Below, in pieces: positions 44,095-53,000 of a stretch of DNA of 64,000 bases. A program made the position numbers and the translations under genes. The notes beneath the pieces are model-generated. The model searched no databases and had not been told where the DNA came from. It saw only the letters and a program-made list of their open reading frames with translations. Position 1 is the stretch's first letter. Every line of letters starts with the position of its first letter. Location of the stretch: contig NZ_AP023360.1 in assembly GCF_018326265.1 (NCBI RefSeq), positions 7,499,001 to 7,563,000 on the forward strand, in the 5' to 3' direction. Origin of the DNA: Catellatospora sp. IY07-71. Its GTDB lineage: Bacteria > Actinomycetota > Actinomycetes > Mycobacteriales > Micromonosporaceae.

Positions 44095-44306
44095 GGGTCT
44101 CTCCTTGTGCGTAGGGGCAGCGTGCAGCACCGTAGCAGCGGGCGGACCGAACCGCACAGTTGACCGCCACGGCTGTGAAGCCGCATCACATCACCGCGCT
44201 GACCAGCGGCGCTGTGCGCTGCTGGCGGCTGCGTGACGCCTGGGCTAGGGTACTCGAACACCCTGGTTCGATCATTCAGCTCATTAGTCGAGAGCGTTAC
44301 GAAAAC

Positions 44307-45362
44307 ATGGAAACCGTGGCCAAGACCGCGACTCGGCCCGGCGCCGAGCCGGTTCCCCCCTCCCGGCCCGATCCCGAGGCGGCGCCCGCAGCGGCGTCCC
44401 GGGGACTTCCCCGGTGGGTCTCCCTGGCGATCCGCCTGGTCGTCATCGCCGCCATCGTGGCGGGTATCGCTTGGAGCATCGTCAGCCAATGGCCGAAGGT
44501 CCGTGAGACCTGGCTCGGACTCGCCTGGGAGTCGGTGGCGCTGTCCGTGCTGTTCGCGCTGGCCGGCATGTTCGCGAACTCGATGGCGTGGCGGGCCGCC
44601 GCGCGTGATCTCGAACACCGGATCTCGGTCCCTGCCGCGCTGCAGATCTGCATGGTCGGTCAGCTGGGCAAGTACATCCCGGGCAGCGTGTGGGCGTACG
44701 TGCTGCAGGTCGAGCTGGGCAAGCGCGCGGGCCTGCCCCGGGCGCGGGCGTTCCTGGCCACGCTGGTGTCGCTGGGCCTGACCGTGGCCGCGGCGCTCGC
44801 GCTGGGCCTGCTGAGCCTGCCGCAGCTGCTGTCGGCGGCGGAGAGCACCGACTCGGACTACGCGGGCTCGGTGAAGGTCGCGCTGATCATCGTGGCGGTG
44901 CTGGTGCCGATCGCCATCATCTGCTCGATCCCGGCCGTGCTGACGCGCCTGGTGCAGCTGGTGCTGAAGGTGCTGCGGCGGCCGCCGTTGCAGCACAGCC
45001 TGACCTTCCCCGGCGTGGGCCGGGTCATCGGCTGGAGCGCGCTGGGTTACACGCTGTTCGGCGTACACCTGTGGCTGCTGACCAACGCCCAGGCCGCACC
45101 GGGCGTGAAGGGCCTGCTGCTGTGCGTCGGGGCGTTCGCCATCGCCATGATCGTCGGCATGTTCGCGTTCCTGTCCCCGTCCGGGCTGGGCGTGCGCGAG
45201 GCGGTCCTGGTGGCCGCGATGGCGCCGTTCCTGACCGACGCGGGCGGTGTGGGCGCGGCGATGGGCATCGCGGTCGCCTCCCGCCTGGTCTTCACCGCGG
45301 CGGACCTGCTGGGCGCCGGTGCCGCGGCCCTGGCCGCCAAGCGCACCCTCGCGAAGGCCTGA
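44307..45362 (+). CDS. Lysylphosphatidylglycerol synthase-like TM-domain protein
   Basis: A 351-residue membrane protein of the LPG_synthase_TM/UPF0104 family, with about eight helices after a ~35-residue Pro/Ala-rich cytoplasmic N terminus. Typical segments are MVGQLGKYIPGSVWAYVLQ and FAFLSPSGLGVREAVLVAAM. Relatives without the aminoacyl-transferase domain are common in glycan clusters and may act as lipid flippases; that is inference here. ATG 44307 follows GAGAGCG. It ends at a 19-bp hairpin shared with the LuxC gene. Confidence 0.85.
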   Translation: METVAKTATRPGAEPVPPSRPDPEAAPAAASRGLPRWVSLAIRLVVIAAIVAGIAWSIVSQWPKVRETWLGLAWESVALSVLFALAGMFANSMAWRAAARDLEHRISVPAALQICMVGQLGKYIPGSVWAYVLQVELGKRAGLPRARAFLATLVSLGLTVAAALALGLLSLPQLLSAAESTDSDYAGSVKVALIIVAVLVPIAIICSIPAVLTRLVQLVLKVLRRPPLQHSLTFPGVGRVIGWSALGYTLFGVHLWLLTNAQAAPGVKGLLLCVGAFAIAMIVGMFAFLSPSGLGVREAVLVAAMAPFLTDAGGVGAAMGIAVASRLVFTAADLLGAGAAALAAKRTLAKA

Positions 45363-45374
45363 CCCTCTTCCTGA

Positions 45375-45417
45375 CGATCAATGCCCCCTTCTCCCAGCGA
45401 GAAGGGGGCATTGATCG
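45375..45417. terminator. Bidirectional hairpin terminator
   Basis: Perfect 19-bp arms (45375-45393 and 45399-45417, CGATCAATGCCCCCTTCTC) with a 5-nt loop, followed by TTT on the plus strand. It lies between the convergent LPG-synthase-like and luxC-like genes. Confidence 0.88.
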
Positions 45418-45427
45418 TTTGGCGGGT

Positions 45428-46663
45428 TCAGCGCTCGAGCACGGTCGTGATGCGGGTGAACTCGTGCATCAGGTCGTAGCCGTCCCAGACACCGGAGAAG
45501 CTCAGCGCGTCGCCCAACGGCACGATCCGGTCCACACCCCGCCCGGCCAGGCGGTGGGCGAACGCGGTCAGCTCGGCGGCGGTGAAGCCGAAGTGGGCGA
45601 CGGTCTGGTCCCGGCGCACGACCACGGCGGCGAGCGCGTCCAGCGACGGCACCACGGCCTGCGGGAACGTGCCCACGCCCAGCCAGCGGCGCGGGATCGC
45701 GCCGGGGTCGGCCAGGTCGACCGTCGCCAGCTCGTTGCCGTCGAAGGCGATGCCGGTGGCGTCGCCCTCCAGCGCCAGGCCGTAGGCGGCCACCCGCTTC
45801 TCCACGGCCATCGCCGCGTCGACCTCGACCCCGGCCGCGTCCAGCACGGCACGCAGCCGGGCCAGCAGGTCCGTACGGGCCGCGGCGGCCTGCTCCGGGG
45901 TGCCGACCCAGTACACGGCGCGCGGGGACGAGCAGGCGGCCTGGTCGAACCAGTACGCGTCGTTGTACAGCCCACGTGCCCCGGCGTCCCGCGCCGCCTC
46001 GGACGCGGCGAGCCAGCCGTTCGCGGAGATCACCGTGAACGAGGAGCGGTCGGGGAAGGTCAGGTCGCGGGCGTGCGGGGCGAGCGGATGCCGCCGGATC
46101 TCGCGCACCGACGTGTCGCCGCCCCAGATGACCCGAAGGTCGGCGGCGGCGGACAGGGCGGCGGTGACCGCGTCGTCGCGGCCGTAGGTGACCATGCGCT
46201 GGGTCTGCCGCAGCGCCGGATGCGCCCCGTCCAGGGTCTCGTTGAGCGCCTCCAGCACGGCCGTGGCCGCCCCGGCCGAGCGCGACGAGATGCGGACCAC
46301 GTTCGCGTTGCCGGCCAGCGCGGACAGCGCCCAGGAGTACACGAAGATGGTGTCCACGTTCGCGGGCGGCACGTGGAACACCAGACCGCGCGGGAAACGC
46401 AGCTGTCCCCGCTGGTCGGCGACGCGCGCGGCGGCCTTGGCCAGCTCGCCGCGGCGCAGGAAGAAGCCCAGGGAGCCCAGCTCCGGATAGCGGCGGGCGA
46501 CGGCCGGTTTGAGCAGCTGCCGCGCGAACGCGACCAGGAAGTCGGTGACCCGCTCGTCGCCCACCCGCAGCGGCCCCTCGTGCGGGGTCTGCCGCACCGC
46601 CGCGAGCAGGTCCTCGACCGCGACCGCACCCCCGGCGGGGAACCTCTCCAGCACCTTGCTCAT
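45428..46663 (-). CDS. LuxC-family acyl-CoA/acyl-protein reductase
   Basis: A 411-residue enzyme of the LuxC family, the reductase of the bioluminescence fatty-acid reductase complex, which reduces an enzyme-bound acyl thioester to an aldehyde with NADPH. The acyl-accepting cysteine is C244 in FDQAACSSPRAVYWVG; VFHVPPANVDTIFVYSW and GNANVVRISSRSAG are typical. No luciferase (luxAB) or luxD gene is present, so light production is not the role. It is the last gene of an overlapping five-gene operon with LuxE just before it (ATGA overlap). Confidence 0.9.
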   Translation of the reverse strand: MSKVLERFPAGGAVAVEDLLAAVRQTPHEGPLRVGDERVTDFLVAFARQLLKPAVARRYPELGSLGFFLRRGELAKAAARVADQRGQLRFPRGLVFHVPPANVDTIFVYSWALSALAGNANVVRISSRSAGAATAVLEALNETLDGAHPALRQTQRMVTYGRDDAVTAALSAAADLRVIWGGDTSVREIRRHPLAPHARDLTFPDRSSFTVISANGWLAASEAARDAGARGLYNDAYWFDQAACSSPRAVYWVGTPEQAAAARTDLLARLRAVLDAAGVEVDAAMAVEKRVAAYGLALEGDATGIAFDGNELATVDLADPGAIPRRWLGVGTFPQAVVPSLDALAAVVVRRDQTVAHFGFTAAELTAFAHRLAGRGVDRIVPLGDALSFSGVWDGYDLMHEFTRITTVLER

Positions 46664-47709
46664 GCCGCTGCCTCCGTGAACGTATCGCTACAGCCGCGCG
46701 CCTCGGCGCGGGGCAGGCGGCCCAGAACGGAGAAGCGCTTGCCGGGCCAGGCGCCGTCGTCGACACCGTGAATCACACCGCGGTCCTCGGTGAGCAGGAT
46801 GTGCCCGGGGTACGAGCGCGGCAGCGTGCTGATCACCTCGACCACGCCGGGCGTGCCGTGCGGCACCGACGCCCAGGTGTGCGGATCGCGCACGATCACG
46901 TCGGAGAAGTCGGGGCAGTAGAGGCCGCCGCCGTCCGGGCCCTCCAGGAAGGTCAGCCCGATCTGCTCGACCATGCCGTAGAAGTTGTGGATGCGGCGCA
47001 GGCCGGTGTCGGCGGCGAAGCGGCGGCGGAACTCGTCGTTGTCGACGGCGCGGTCGGCCAGCTTCTTCCAGCCGCCGCTGTGGATCAGGATGCCGTTGCT
47101 CAGGTCCAGGCCGTTGTCGCGGGCCAGCTCGTACAGGAACTGCCAGGCCATGAACGTGAACCCGAAGATCAGGAACGGCTGGTCGCCGTGCCTGGCCAGG
47201 AAACCCTTGACCGCGTCCAGGTCGGGCTGGTCCTGCTCGTCGAGCACGAAGACGTGGTCGCGGCCGAAGTTCATCATGCCCAGCACCCCGGCCCCGCGCG
47301 CCGAGAACGAGCTGCGGTTCTTGAACAGCGACACCGTGTCGACCAGCAGCATCGGCAGCCGTTTCGCCCCGATGACGGTCTGCATGGTGGCCGACAGCAT
47401 GCGCTGCTGGAGCGCGGCGGCGTCGCGGTCGAGGTAGATCCGGCTCACCTCGCCGGTGGTGCCGGACGAGGTGAGCACCTTGAACACGTCGCCGGCCGGG
47501 ATGCTGCGCAGCTCGTGGTGCTTGAACAGGCGCACCGGCAGCCAGGGCAGGTCCGCGACGGCCTGGTAGGACGTGCCGGGACCGTGGCCGAGCGCGGCCA
47601 GCAGGCGGGCGTACTCGGGGCTGTACGCGCGGTGGTGCTCGGTCAGCTCGGCCAGCTCGGGCAGCAGCCGCGCCTCCCGCTCGGGCTGGGTGAGCGTGAA
47701 CACGGTCAT
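46660..47709 (-). CDS. LuxE-family acyl-protein synthetase
   Basis: A 349-residue ATP-dependent acyl-protein synthetase of the LuxE family, which activates a carboxylic acid as acyl-AMP and delivers it to a protein partner. Recognisable parts: LPWLPVRLFKHHELRS, VLTSSGTTGEVSRIYLD (nucleotide loop), MNFGRDHVFVLDE, FGFTFMAWQFLYEL and IHNFYGMVEQIGLTFLEGP. Both ends overlap neighbours by 4 nt (ATGA), tying it to the ligase upstream and LuxC downstream. The substrate acid is unknown. Confidence 0.88.
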   Translation of the reverse strand: MTVFTLTQPEREARLLPELAELTEHHRAYSPEYARLLAALGHGPGTSYQAVADLPWLPVRLFKHHELRSIPAGDVFKVLTSSGTTGEVSRIYLDRDAAALQQRMLSATMQTVIGAKRLPMLLVDTVSLFKNRSSFSARGAGVLGMMNFGRDHVFVLDEQDQPDLDAVKGFLARHGDQPFLIFGFTFMAWQFLYELARDNGLDLSNGILIHSGGWKKLADRAVDNDEFRRRFAADTGLRRIHNFYGMVEQIGLTFLEGPDGGGLYCPDFSDVIVRDPHTWASVPHGTPGVVEVISTLPRSYPGHILLTEDRGVIHGVDDGAWPGKRFSVLGRLPRAEARGCSDTFTEAAA

Positions 47710-49127
47710 GCCAGGGCCTCCAGGGCACGGTAATCGATCTTGCCGTTGGGCAGCTGCGGCAGCGCGTCCACGGGGCGTACGTCGAAGCCGGTGCGGTGCA
47801 CCTTGAGCCGCTCGGACAGCCGCCCGGCCAGCGCCTGCGCGGCGGCGTCGTCGACGCCCACGACGAAGACCACCACCTTGTCCGGACCGGACACGGCCAC
47901 CGCCGGGCCGTCGGCGCGCACCAGGTCCTCGATGTCGTGCAGGTTGACCCGGATCCCGAAGATCTTGCCGAACCGCTTGAGCCGTCCCTTGAGCCACACG
48001 AATCCGCGCTCGTCGAGGTAGCCGAGGTCGCCGGTGCGCAGCGCGCCCGCCTGGTCGTCGCCGCGCCCCGTGTCGGCCACGGCGGTGGCGTAGCCCATCA
48101 TCACGTTCGGGCCGCGATACACCAGCTCGCCGGTGACGTGCGGGTCGGCGGACTCGGTGCCGTCCTCGGCGAGCACCGTGAAGGTGCCGCCGGGCAGCGC
48201 CGGGCCGACCGAGCCGACGCTGCCGGGCAGGCCGTCGGCGGGCAGGGTGCTCATCCGCGGCGCGGCCTCGGTGCAGCCCCACATCACGTGGAAGCGCCCG
48301 CCCGAGGCGCTGATCTGCTCGTGGAAGTGCAGGATCAGCTCGTCGCGCAGCCGCCCGCCGGCCTGGGTGAGGGTACGCAGCGACGGGTGCCGCCCCGGCC
48401 GCCACCGGATCCGGTGCAGCATCTCGTAGTTGTAGGGCACTCCGGCCAGCGACGTGGCCCGATGGGCGTCCACGGCCTGCCAGAACTCCTTCGCGAGCAC
48501 GCCGCCGTCCACCACGAGCAGGGTCGCGCCCGCCGCGAGGTGGCTGTTCACCACGGACATGCCATAGCTGTAGAACAGCGGCAGGCTGGTCGGGGCGACC
48601 TCGTCCGCGCCCAGCGCGAGCGCCTGGCCGATGGCGTGCGCGTTGGCCAGCACCGCCGCCCGTGACAGCCTAACGAACTTGGGGTCGCCGGTGGAGCCGG
48701 ACGTCGCCAGCAGCACGGCCAGGTCCGGGTGGGGCAGCGCGGTGGGCGCGGTGCGCCGCACCCAGCAGCGGCCCAGCACCGGGTGCACGGTGTCGTCGTA
48801 GCCCTTGGGCAGCTCGCACAGCTCCGCCCCGGCGCCGCTCTCGCCGACCCCGACCACCACGGCGGGCTCGAATCGGGTCACGAAGTCGGCCAGCACGGCC
48901 GGGGCCAGCGCTGGATCGAGCAGCGCGACCGGCCGTCCCGCCTGGAAGGCCCCGGCGTAGCGCAGCACCGACGCGGTGGTCAGCGCGCTGCGGGCGAACA
49001 CCACCCCGGCGGGCGCGTCGGCGTACCCGGCCGCGTGTCGCGCGACCTCGGCCAACAGCTCCGCACCGGCGAGCGCCGCCCCCGTCGCCGCGTCGACGAG
49101 CCGGGCCGTTGGCGCCACCAGGGTCAC
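47706..49127 (-). CDS. AMP-dependent acyl ligase (acyl-CoA/acyl-ACP synthetase)
   Basis: A 473-residue ANL-superfamily adenylating enzyme. P-loop LLATSGSTGDPKFVRLS, the WGCTEAAPRMS substrate/adenine motif, RTGDLGYLDERGFVWLKGR and the C-terminal catalytic Lys region LPQLPNGKIDYRAL are all present. It should activate a carboxylic acid and load it onto CoA or the ACP encoded two genes upstream. It is shorter than most acyl-CoA ligases but complete. The GTG start overlaps the reductase stop (GTGA). Confidence 0.9.
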   Translation of the reverse strand: MTLVAPTARLVDAATGAALAGAELLAEVARHAAGYADAPAGVVFARSALTTASVLRYAGAFQAGRPVALLDPALAPAVLADFVTRFEPAVVVGVGESGAGAELCELPKGYDDTVHPVLGRCWVRRTAPTALPHPDLAVLLATSGSTGDPKFVRLSRAAVLANAHAIGQALALGADEVAPTSLPLFYSYGMSVVNSHLAAGATLLVVDGGVLAKEFWQAVDAHRATSLAGVPYNYEMLHRIRWRPGRHPSLRTLTQAGGRLRDELILHFHEQISASGGRFHVMWGCTEAAPRMSTLPADGLPGSVGSVGPALPGGTFTVLAEDGTESADPHVTGELVYRGPNVMMGYATAVADTGRGDDQAGALRTGDLGYLDERGFVWLKGRLKRFGKIFGIRVNLHDIEDLVRADGPAVAVSGPDKVVVFVVGVDDAAAQALAGRLSERLKVHRTGFDVRPVDALPQLPNGKIDYRALEALA

Positions 49128-49879
49128 GGGATCAGCCCTCCGTCGACGCCGAGCACCTGCCCGGTGACGTAGCGGGCGCCGTCGCCGGCCAGGAAGCGGA
49201 TCACGTCGGCGACCTCGTCCGGCTCGCCGAGGCGGCCCAGCGGCGCGGCGGCGGCCTGCTTGTCCAGGACCTCGGCGGGCAGCGCGGCGGTCAGTTCGGT
49301 GCGGATCACGCCCGGGGCCACGGCGTTGACGCGGATGCCGCGCCCGCCCAGCTCGCGGGCAGCGGAGCGGGCCAGCGCTGCGACGGCGGCCTTGGAGGCG
49401 GCGTACACGCTCTGGCCGGCCGCGCCGTGGGTGCCGACGACGGAGGTGAGCAGCACGATCGCGCCGCCGGTGCGGGCGGTGCCGTCGGGCGCGGTGCGGC
49501 GTCGGGCCATCGCGCGGGCGGCGGCCTGCACCGCGGCGACCGCCCCGGCCACGTTGACGTCCAGGGTGCGGGCCACGTCGGCGGCCCGGATCATGCCGAG
49601 CAGGCCGCTCTCCATGATCCCGGCGTTGACCACCAGCACGTCCAGGCCGCCGTGCTCGGCGGCGACCCGCTTGACGACCTCGCCGGTGGCGGCGAAGTCG
49701 CCCGCCTCCAGGGCCAGCCCGTGCGCGCCGTGCTCGGCGGCGACCTTCTCGGCCGCGGCCTGGTCACGCCCGGTGAGCACGACCGTGGCCCCGGCCGCGC
49801 GCAGGGCGCGCACGGTGGCCAGGCCGATGCTCCGGGTGCCCCCCGTGACCAGGGCGACGCGGCCGGTCAGCTCACTCAT
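49124..49879 (-). CDS. Short-chain dehydrogenase/reductase (FabG-like)
   Basis: A 251-residue classical SDR: cofactor motif VTGGTRSIGLATV, NAG motif VVNAGIMESG, the catalytic Ser in LLTSVVGTHG and YAASK. The C terminus GDGARYVTGQVLGVDGG is FabG-like. It is a likely 3-oxoacyl-ACP reductase acting on the neighbouring carrier protein. The start overlaps the end of the ACP gene by 8 nt, and its stop overlaps the next gene, so it is firmly in the operon. Confidence 0.9.
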   Translation of the reverse strand: MSELTGRVALVTGGTRSIGLATVRALRAAGATVVLTGRDQAAAEKVAAEHGAHGLALEAGDFAATGEVVKRVAAEHGGLDVLVVNAGIMESGLLGMIRAADVARTLDVNVAGAVAAVQAAARAMARRRTAPDGTARTGGAIVLLTSVVGTHGAAGQSVYAASKAAVAALARSAARELGGRGIRVNAVAPGVIRTELTAALPAEVLDKQAAAAPLGRLGEPDEVADVIRFLAGDGARYVTGQVLGVDGGLIP

Positions 49880-50111
49880 CGACGCCGGCGTCGCGCAGCA
49901 TGTCGGCCGCGACCTTGAACGAGGACAGGTCGATGACCTGGTCGGTGTCGAGCTGCACGCCGAACTCGTCCTCGATCGCGGCGACGAGCGTCATGTGGCC
50001 CAACGAGTCCCACTGCTCGATGTCGCGGTACTTGAGGTGGTCCACGTCGGTGCCGGGCGGCAGCTGCAGGGCGTCGGCGAACACGGTGCGCAGGCGCTCG
50101 GTCAGGGGCAT
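49872..50111 (-). CDS. Acyl carrier protein
   Basis: A 79-residue carrier protein. The phosphopantetheine attachment serine is S36 in EQWDSLGHMTLVAAIEDEF; the C-terminal helix is VIDLSSFKVAADML. It is the first gene of the ACP-SDR-ligase-LuxE-LuxC operon and presumably carries the acyl group handled by the others. It is a dedicated ACP, distinct from housekeeping AcpP by context. ATG follows TGGAGAACGACCGCC. A TAGGCT box lies upstream in the 228-bp gap before it. Confidence 0.9.
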   Translation of the reverse strand: MPLTERLRTVFADALQLPPGTDVDHLKYRDIEQWDSLGHMTLVAAIEDEFGVQLDTDQVIDLSSFKVAADMLRDAGVDE

Positions 50112-50293
50112 GGCGGTCGTTCTCCAGATCCTCGCGTCGGATACGGCTCGGACAGTCCGGGCAAATACCCCGAACCGTGAGTCATGAGCCGAGCCTACGC
50201 GGCTGGTATACGGCCTGTTGCAGCCTTGGTGTACGCGGGCTGAACATCCCGCGTCGCGTGGGCGATCGACGGGAATCAGCCCGGATAAGCGGC

Positions 50294-50322
50294 GAGGCCG
50301 CCCGCGCTGTGCGGACGGCCTC
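50294..50322 (-). terminator. Hairpin terminator after the glycosyltransferase gene
   Basis: 12-bp arms with one mismatch (50294-50305 and 50311-50322) and a 5-nt loop, 18 bp beyond the glycosyltransferase stop on the minus strand. Confidence 0.55.
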
Positions 50323-50339
50323 TCAGCTTGCGGTCGGGG

Positions 50340-51527
50340 TCAGCGGCCCCGGGCCGCCACCATGGTGCCGAGCACCTCGAGGTGCCGCTCCAGCACGCGC
50401 TGGAGGGTGAAGTGCTGGTCGATCAGGTCCTGGCCGTTCGCGCCGACCTGCTTGGCCACGGCGGGATCGGTCAGGCCCGCGATGAGGCGCTGCGCCATCG
50501 CGTCGACGTCGCCGGGAGCGCAGAGCAGGATGTTCTGCCCGTCCTCCAGGCCGATGCCGGGGAAGTTGTCCGGGCGTGCCGGCACGACCACCGGCACGCC
50601 GCCGGCCATCGCCTCCAGGCTCGCCGTGCCGATGCCGAAGCCCTGCTCGTGGCACTCGACGGTGGCCGCGGCCAGGTAGTCCGGGATCTCCCGCTTGGCC
50701 ACCGGGCCGGTGCTGATCACCGCGTGGTCCACGCCGAGGGCCTTGGCCCGCTCCAGGAACAGCGGGTAGTAGACCTGCCCGACCACCAGCAGCTTCGCGT
50801 CGGGCACCGCGGCGAGCACCTTCGGCAGCGCCTCGACCAGCATCAGCCGGTCGCGCAGCGGGATGATGTGGCCCACCGAGAGGATCACCGGGGCGTCGCC
50901 CAGGCCGTGCTTCTCGCGCACGCCCCGGCCGTCGCCGCCGCGCACCCAGGTCGGGTCCACACCCACCGGGATGTAGTCCAGCCCGGAGTACGCGCCGCGG
51001 TAGCGGTCCCGGATGTACTCGTCCATCAGCACGTCCATGACCACCAGGCGGGGCTTGGAGCGGCGCATGAACGGCTTGACCATCATCGCGTCCAGGCCGC
51101 GGAACACCTTGGCGTAGCTCGCCGACGGGTTCTCCAGCCGGGTGTGGATGGACAGCAGCACCGGAACGCGGCGCTTGCGCGCGTACAGCGCGGTCGCCCA
51201 GGTCAGGTCGAAGAACTGGCCGTGCTGGTGGATGGCGTCCGGCTTGAACTCGTCCAGCAGCTTGCGCACGGCGCGCAGCAGAGTGGGCCGGCTGGTGAAC
51301 GAGATGTCGAAGCTGACCGCGAGCCTGGTCTGCGGGAGCATCCAGGCGGGCAGGCGCACGATGCGCATGCCGTCGCGCTCCTCGACCGCGGGGGCGTTCT
51401 GGTACGCCGCCGTGAGGACGAGGACCTCGTGGCCCTGCTCGGCGTAGCCCTTGGCGAGGGACTCCGACAGGTGCGAGCTGCCGCCCGCGCGAGGGGGGAA
51501 GAAGTTGTTGACTACCGCGATACGCAC
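50340..51527 (-). CDS. Glycosyltransferase family 4
   Basis: A 395-residue GT-B-fold glycosyltransferase. The N-terminal MRIAVVNNFFPPRAGGSSHL and the C-terminal donor site GFGIGTASLEAMAGGVPVVV are typical of retaining GT4 enzymes. No membrane helix is visible, so it acts at the cytoplasmic face on a sugar nucleotide and a lipid-linked or glycan acceptor. It is the last gene of a run epimerase-acetyltransferase-glycosyltransferase (12-bp gap to the acetyltransferase). GTG start after AGGAGCCAGCGCCG. Confidence 0.9.
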   Translation of the reverse strand: MRIAVVNNFFPPRAGGSSHLSESLAKGYAEQGHEVLVLTAAYQNAPAVEERDGMRIVRLPAWMLPQTRLAVSFDISFTSRPTLLRAVRKLLDEFKPDAIHQHGQFFDLTWATALYARKRRVPVLLSIHTRLENPSASYAKVFRGLDAMMVKPFMRRSKPRLVVMDVLMDEYIRDRYRGAYSGLDYIPVGVDPTWVRGGDGRGVREKHGLGDAPVILSVGHIIPLRDRLMLVEALPKVLAAVPDAKLLVVGQVYYPLFLERAKALGVDHAVISTGPVAKREIPDYLAAATVECHEQGFGIGTASLEAMAGGVPVVVPARPDNFPGIGLEDGQNILLCAPGDVDAMAQRLIAGLTDPAVAKQVGANGQDLIDQHFTLQRVLERHLEVLGTMVAARGR

Positions 51528-51539
51528 CGGCGCTGGCTC

Positions 51540-51989
51540 CTAGCTGTGTGCCGCGAGGGGGGTGAAGCGTACGTCCGTGCCGTCGACCTCCACCGCGGCC
51601 ACGGGGCGGGCCGGCACGCCGGCCACCACCGTGCCCGCGGGGACGTCCTTGGTGACCACCGCGCCGGCGCCGATCACGACGCCGTCGCCGATGGTCACGC
51701 CCATCATGATGGTCGCGTTCGCGCCGATGAAGACGCGGTCGCCGATGGTCACCGGCGCGCGGTCGACATGCGGGTAGGCGCGGCCGGACACGCAGCGGCG
51801 TGCAGACGAGTGGGTGTAGATCTGCACGCCGCAGCTGATGTCGCAGCCGGAGCCGATCGTCAGCCCGCCGGACCCGTCGATCACCGTGAACGCGCCGATC
51901 CAGGTGCCCGGCCCGATGACCGGCTCACCGATGATCCACGCGTGCGGGTTGTACGGGTTCTCCGGCAGGCCGGGATGCGGCTGGGTCAC
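51540..51989 (-). CDS. Hexapeptide-repeat acetyltransferase (WbbJ-like)
   Basis: A 149-residue left-handed beta-helix transferase. Repeating I-G-x-x motifs ([70 protein letters not shown]) and the catalytic His in IYTHSS identify an O- or N-acetyltransferase of a glycan cluster. Its GTG overlaps the epimerase stop (GTGA). Confidence 0.88.
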   Translation of the reverse strand: MTQPHPGLPENPYNPHAWIIGEPVIGPGTWIGAFTVIDGSGGLTIGSGCDISCGVQIYTHSSARRCVSGRAYPHVDRAPVTIGDRVFIGANATIMMGVTIGDGVVIGAGAVVTKDVPAGTVVAGVPARPVAAVEVDGTDVRFTPLAAHS

Positions 51990-52918
51990 CCGATCTCCGA
52001 CTTGATCAGGTCAGTCATGCCGTCGCCGACCGTGATGGTCGGCTCCCAGCCGAGGACCTCCTTGGCCCGGGTGATGTCGGCCGCGCGGCGGCTGACCAGC
52101 ACCTCGCGCGGGTTGAACTGCGGCTCCACGTCCACGCCCACGGCCTTGATCAGGATCTCGGCCAGCGAAGCCACCGTGGTGTCGATGCCGGTGCCGATGT
52201 TGACCGGCACGTTGCCCTGCTCCGACTCCAGCGCCGCGACGACCGAGCGCGCGATGTCGTGCACGTGGATGAAGTCCATCGACTGCTCGCCCTTGCCGTC
52301 GATGATCGGCGGCTGGCCGGTCTTGAGGCGCTTGACGAAGTGGTTGATGACCGAGGTGTAGTACGCGGTCGGCTTCTGGCCGGGGCCGTACACGTTGAAG
52401 AAGCGCAGGGCGACCCAGTTCAGGCCCTTGCTGCGCTGGTAGAAGCCGAGCAGGTCCTCACCGGTGCGCTTGGCGATGCAGTACGGGGTGAGCGGGCTGA
52501 GCTCGTCGTCCTCGTGCATCGGCAGCTTCTTCGGGTCGCCGTAGACCGACGCCGAGGAGGCGAACACGATGCGGCGCACGCCGTGGTCGGCGGCGGCGGC
52601 GAAGACGTTGTTGTTGCCGACGACGTTGATGTCGATCGACTCGTACGGGTCCGCCTGGCTCTTGTTGATCGACACCGCGGCCAGGTGGATGACCGACTCG
52701 CAGCCCTTCATCGCCGCGTGCACGGCGCCGCCGTAGCGCACGTCCTGCTCCACCAGCTCGACGTTGCCGGTCTTGACCAGCTCGTCGATGCGCTCACGGT
52801 CGCCGCGCGACATGTTGTCAAAGATCCGGACCTGGTAGTCCTTCTCCAGCAGCAGCCGGACCACGTGCAGGCCGATGAAACCCGCGCCTCCGGTGATGAA
52901 GACGGTCTTCTTTGACAT
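51986..52918 (-). CDS. NAD-dependent epimerase/dehydratase (extended SDR)
   Basis: A 310-residue extended SDR acting on nucleotide sugars. Cofactor motif [13 protein letters not shown], catalytic [10 protein letters not shown] and YCIAK (YxxxK) are present, with NVYGPGQ and FIHVHDIA typical of UDP-hexose 4-epimerases. It would supply an epimerised UDP-(amino)sugar to the nearby glycosyltransferase. ATG 52918 follows AGAAAGGTCCGCA. The next upstream gene (DegT 2) ends 82 bp away. Confidence 0.88.
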   Translation of the reverse strand: MSKKTVFITGGAGFIGLHVVRLLLEKDYQVRIFDNMSRGDRERIDELVKTGNVELVEQDVRYGGAVHAAMKGCESVIHLAAVSINKSQADPYESIDINVVGNNNVFAAAADHGVRRIVFASSASVYGDPKKLPMHEDDELSPLTPYCIAKRTGEDLLGFYQRSKGLNWVALRFFNVYGPGQKPTAYYTSVINHFVKRLKTGQPPIIDGKGEQSMDFIHVHDIARSVVAALESEQGNVPVNIGTGIDTTVASLAEILIKAVGVDVEPQFNPREVLVSRRAADITRAKEVLGWEPTITVGDGMTDLIKSEIG

Positions 52919-53000
52919 TGCGGACCTTTCTGGGAGGGAGAAGCACGGCCTGCGGCCGCGGTGTAACAAGGGGTTGACGGCCGGAGCCGCAGAAGTGATC

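Noticed and set aside
45428..47709. A bioluminescence (lux) operon
   Set aside because: luxC- and luxE-type genes are present, but there is no luxA, luxB or luxD, and the context is glycan biosynthesis.
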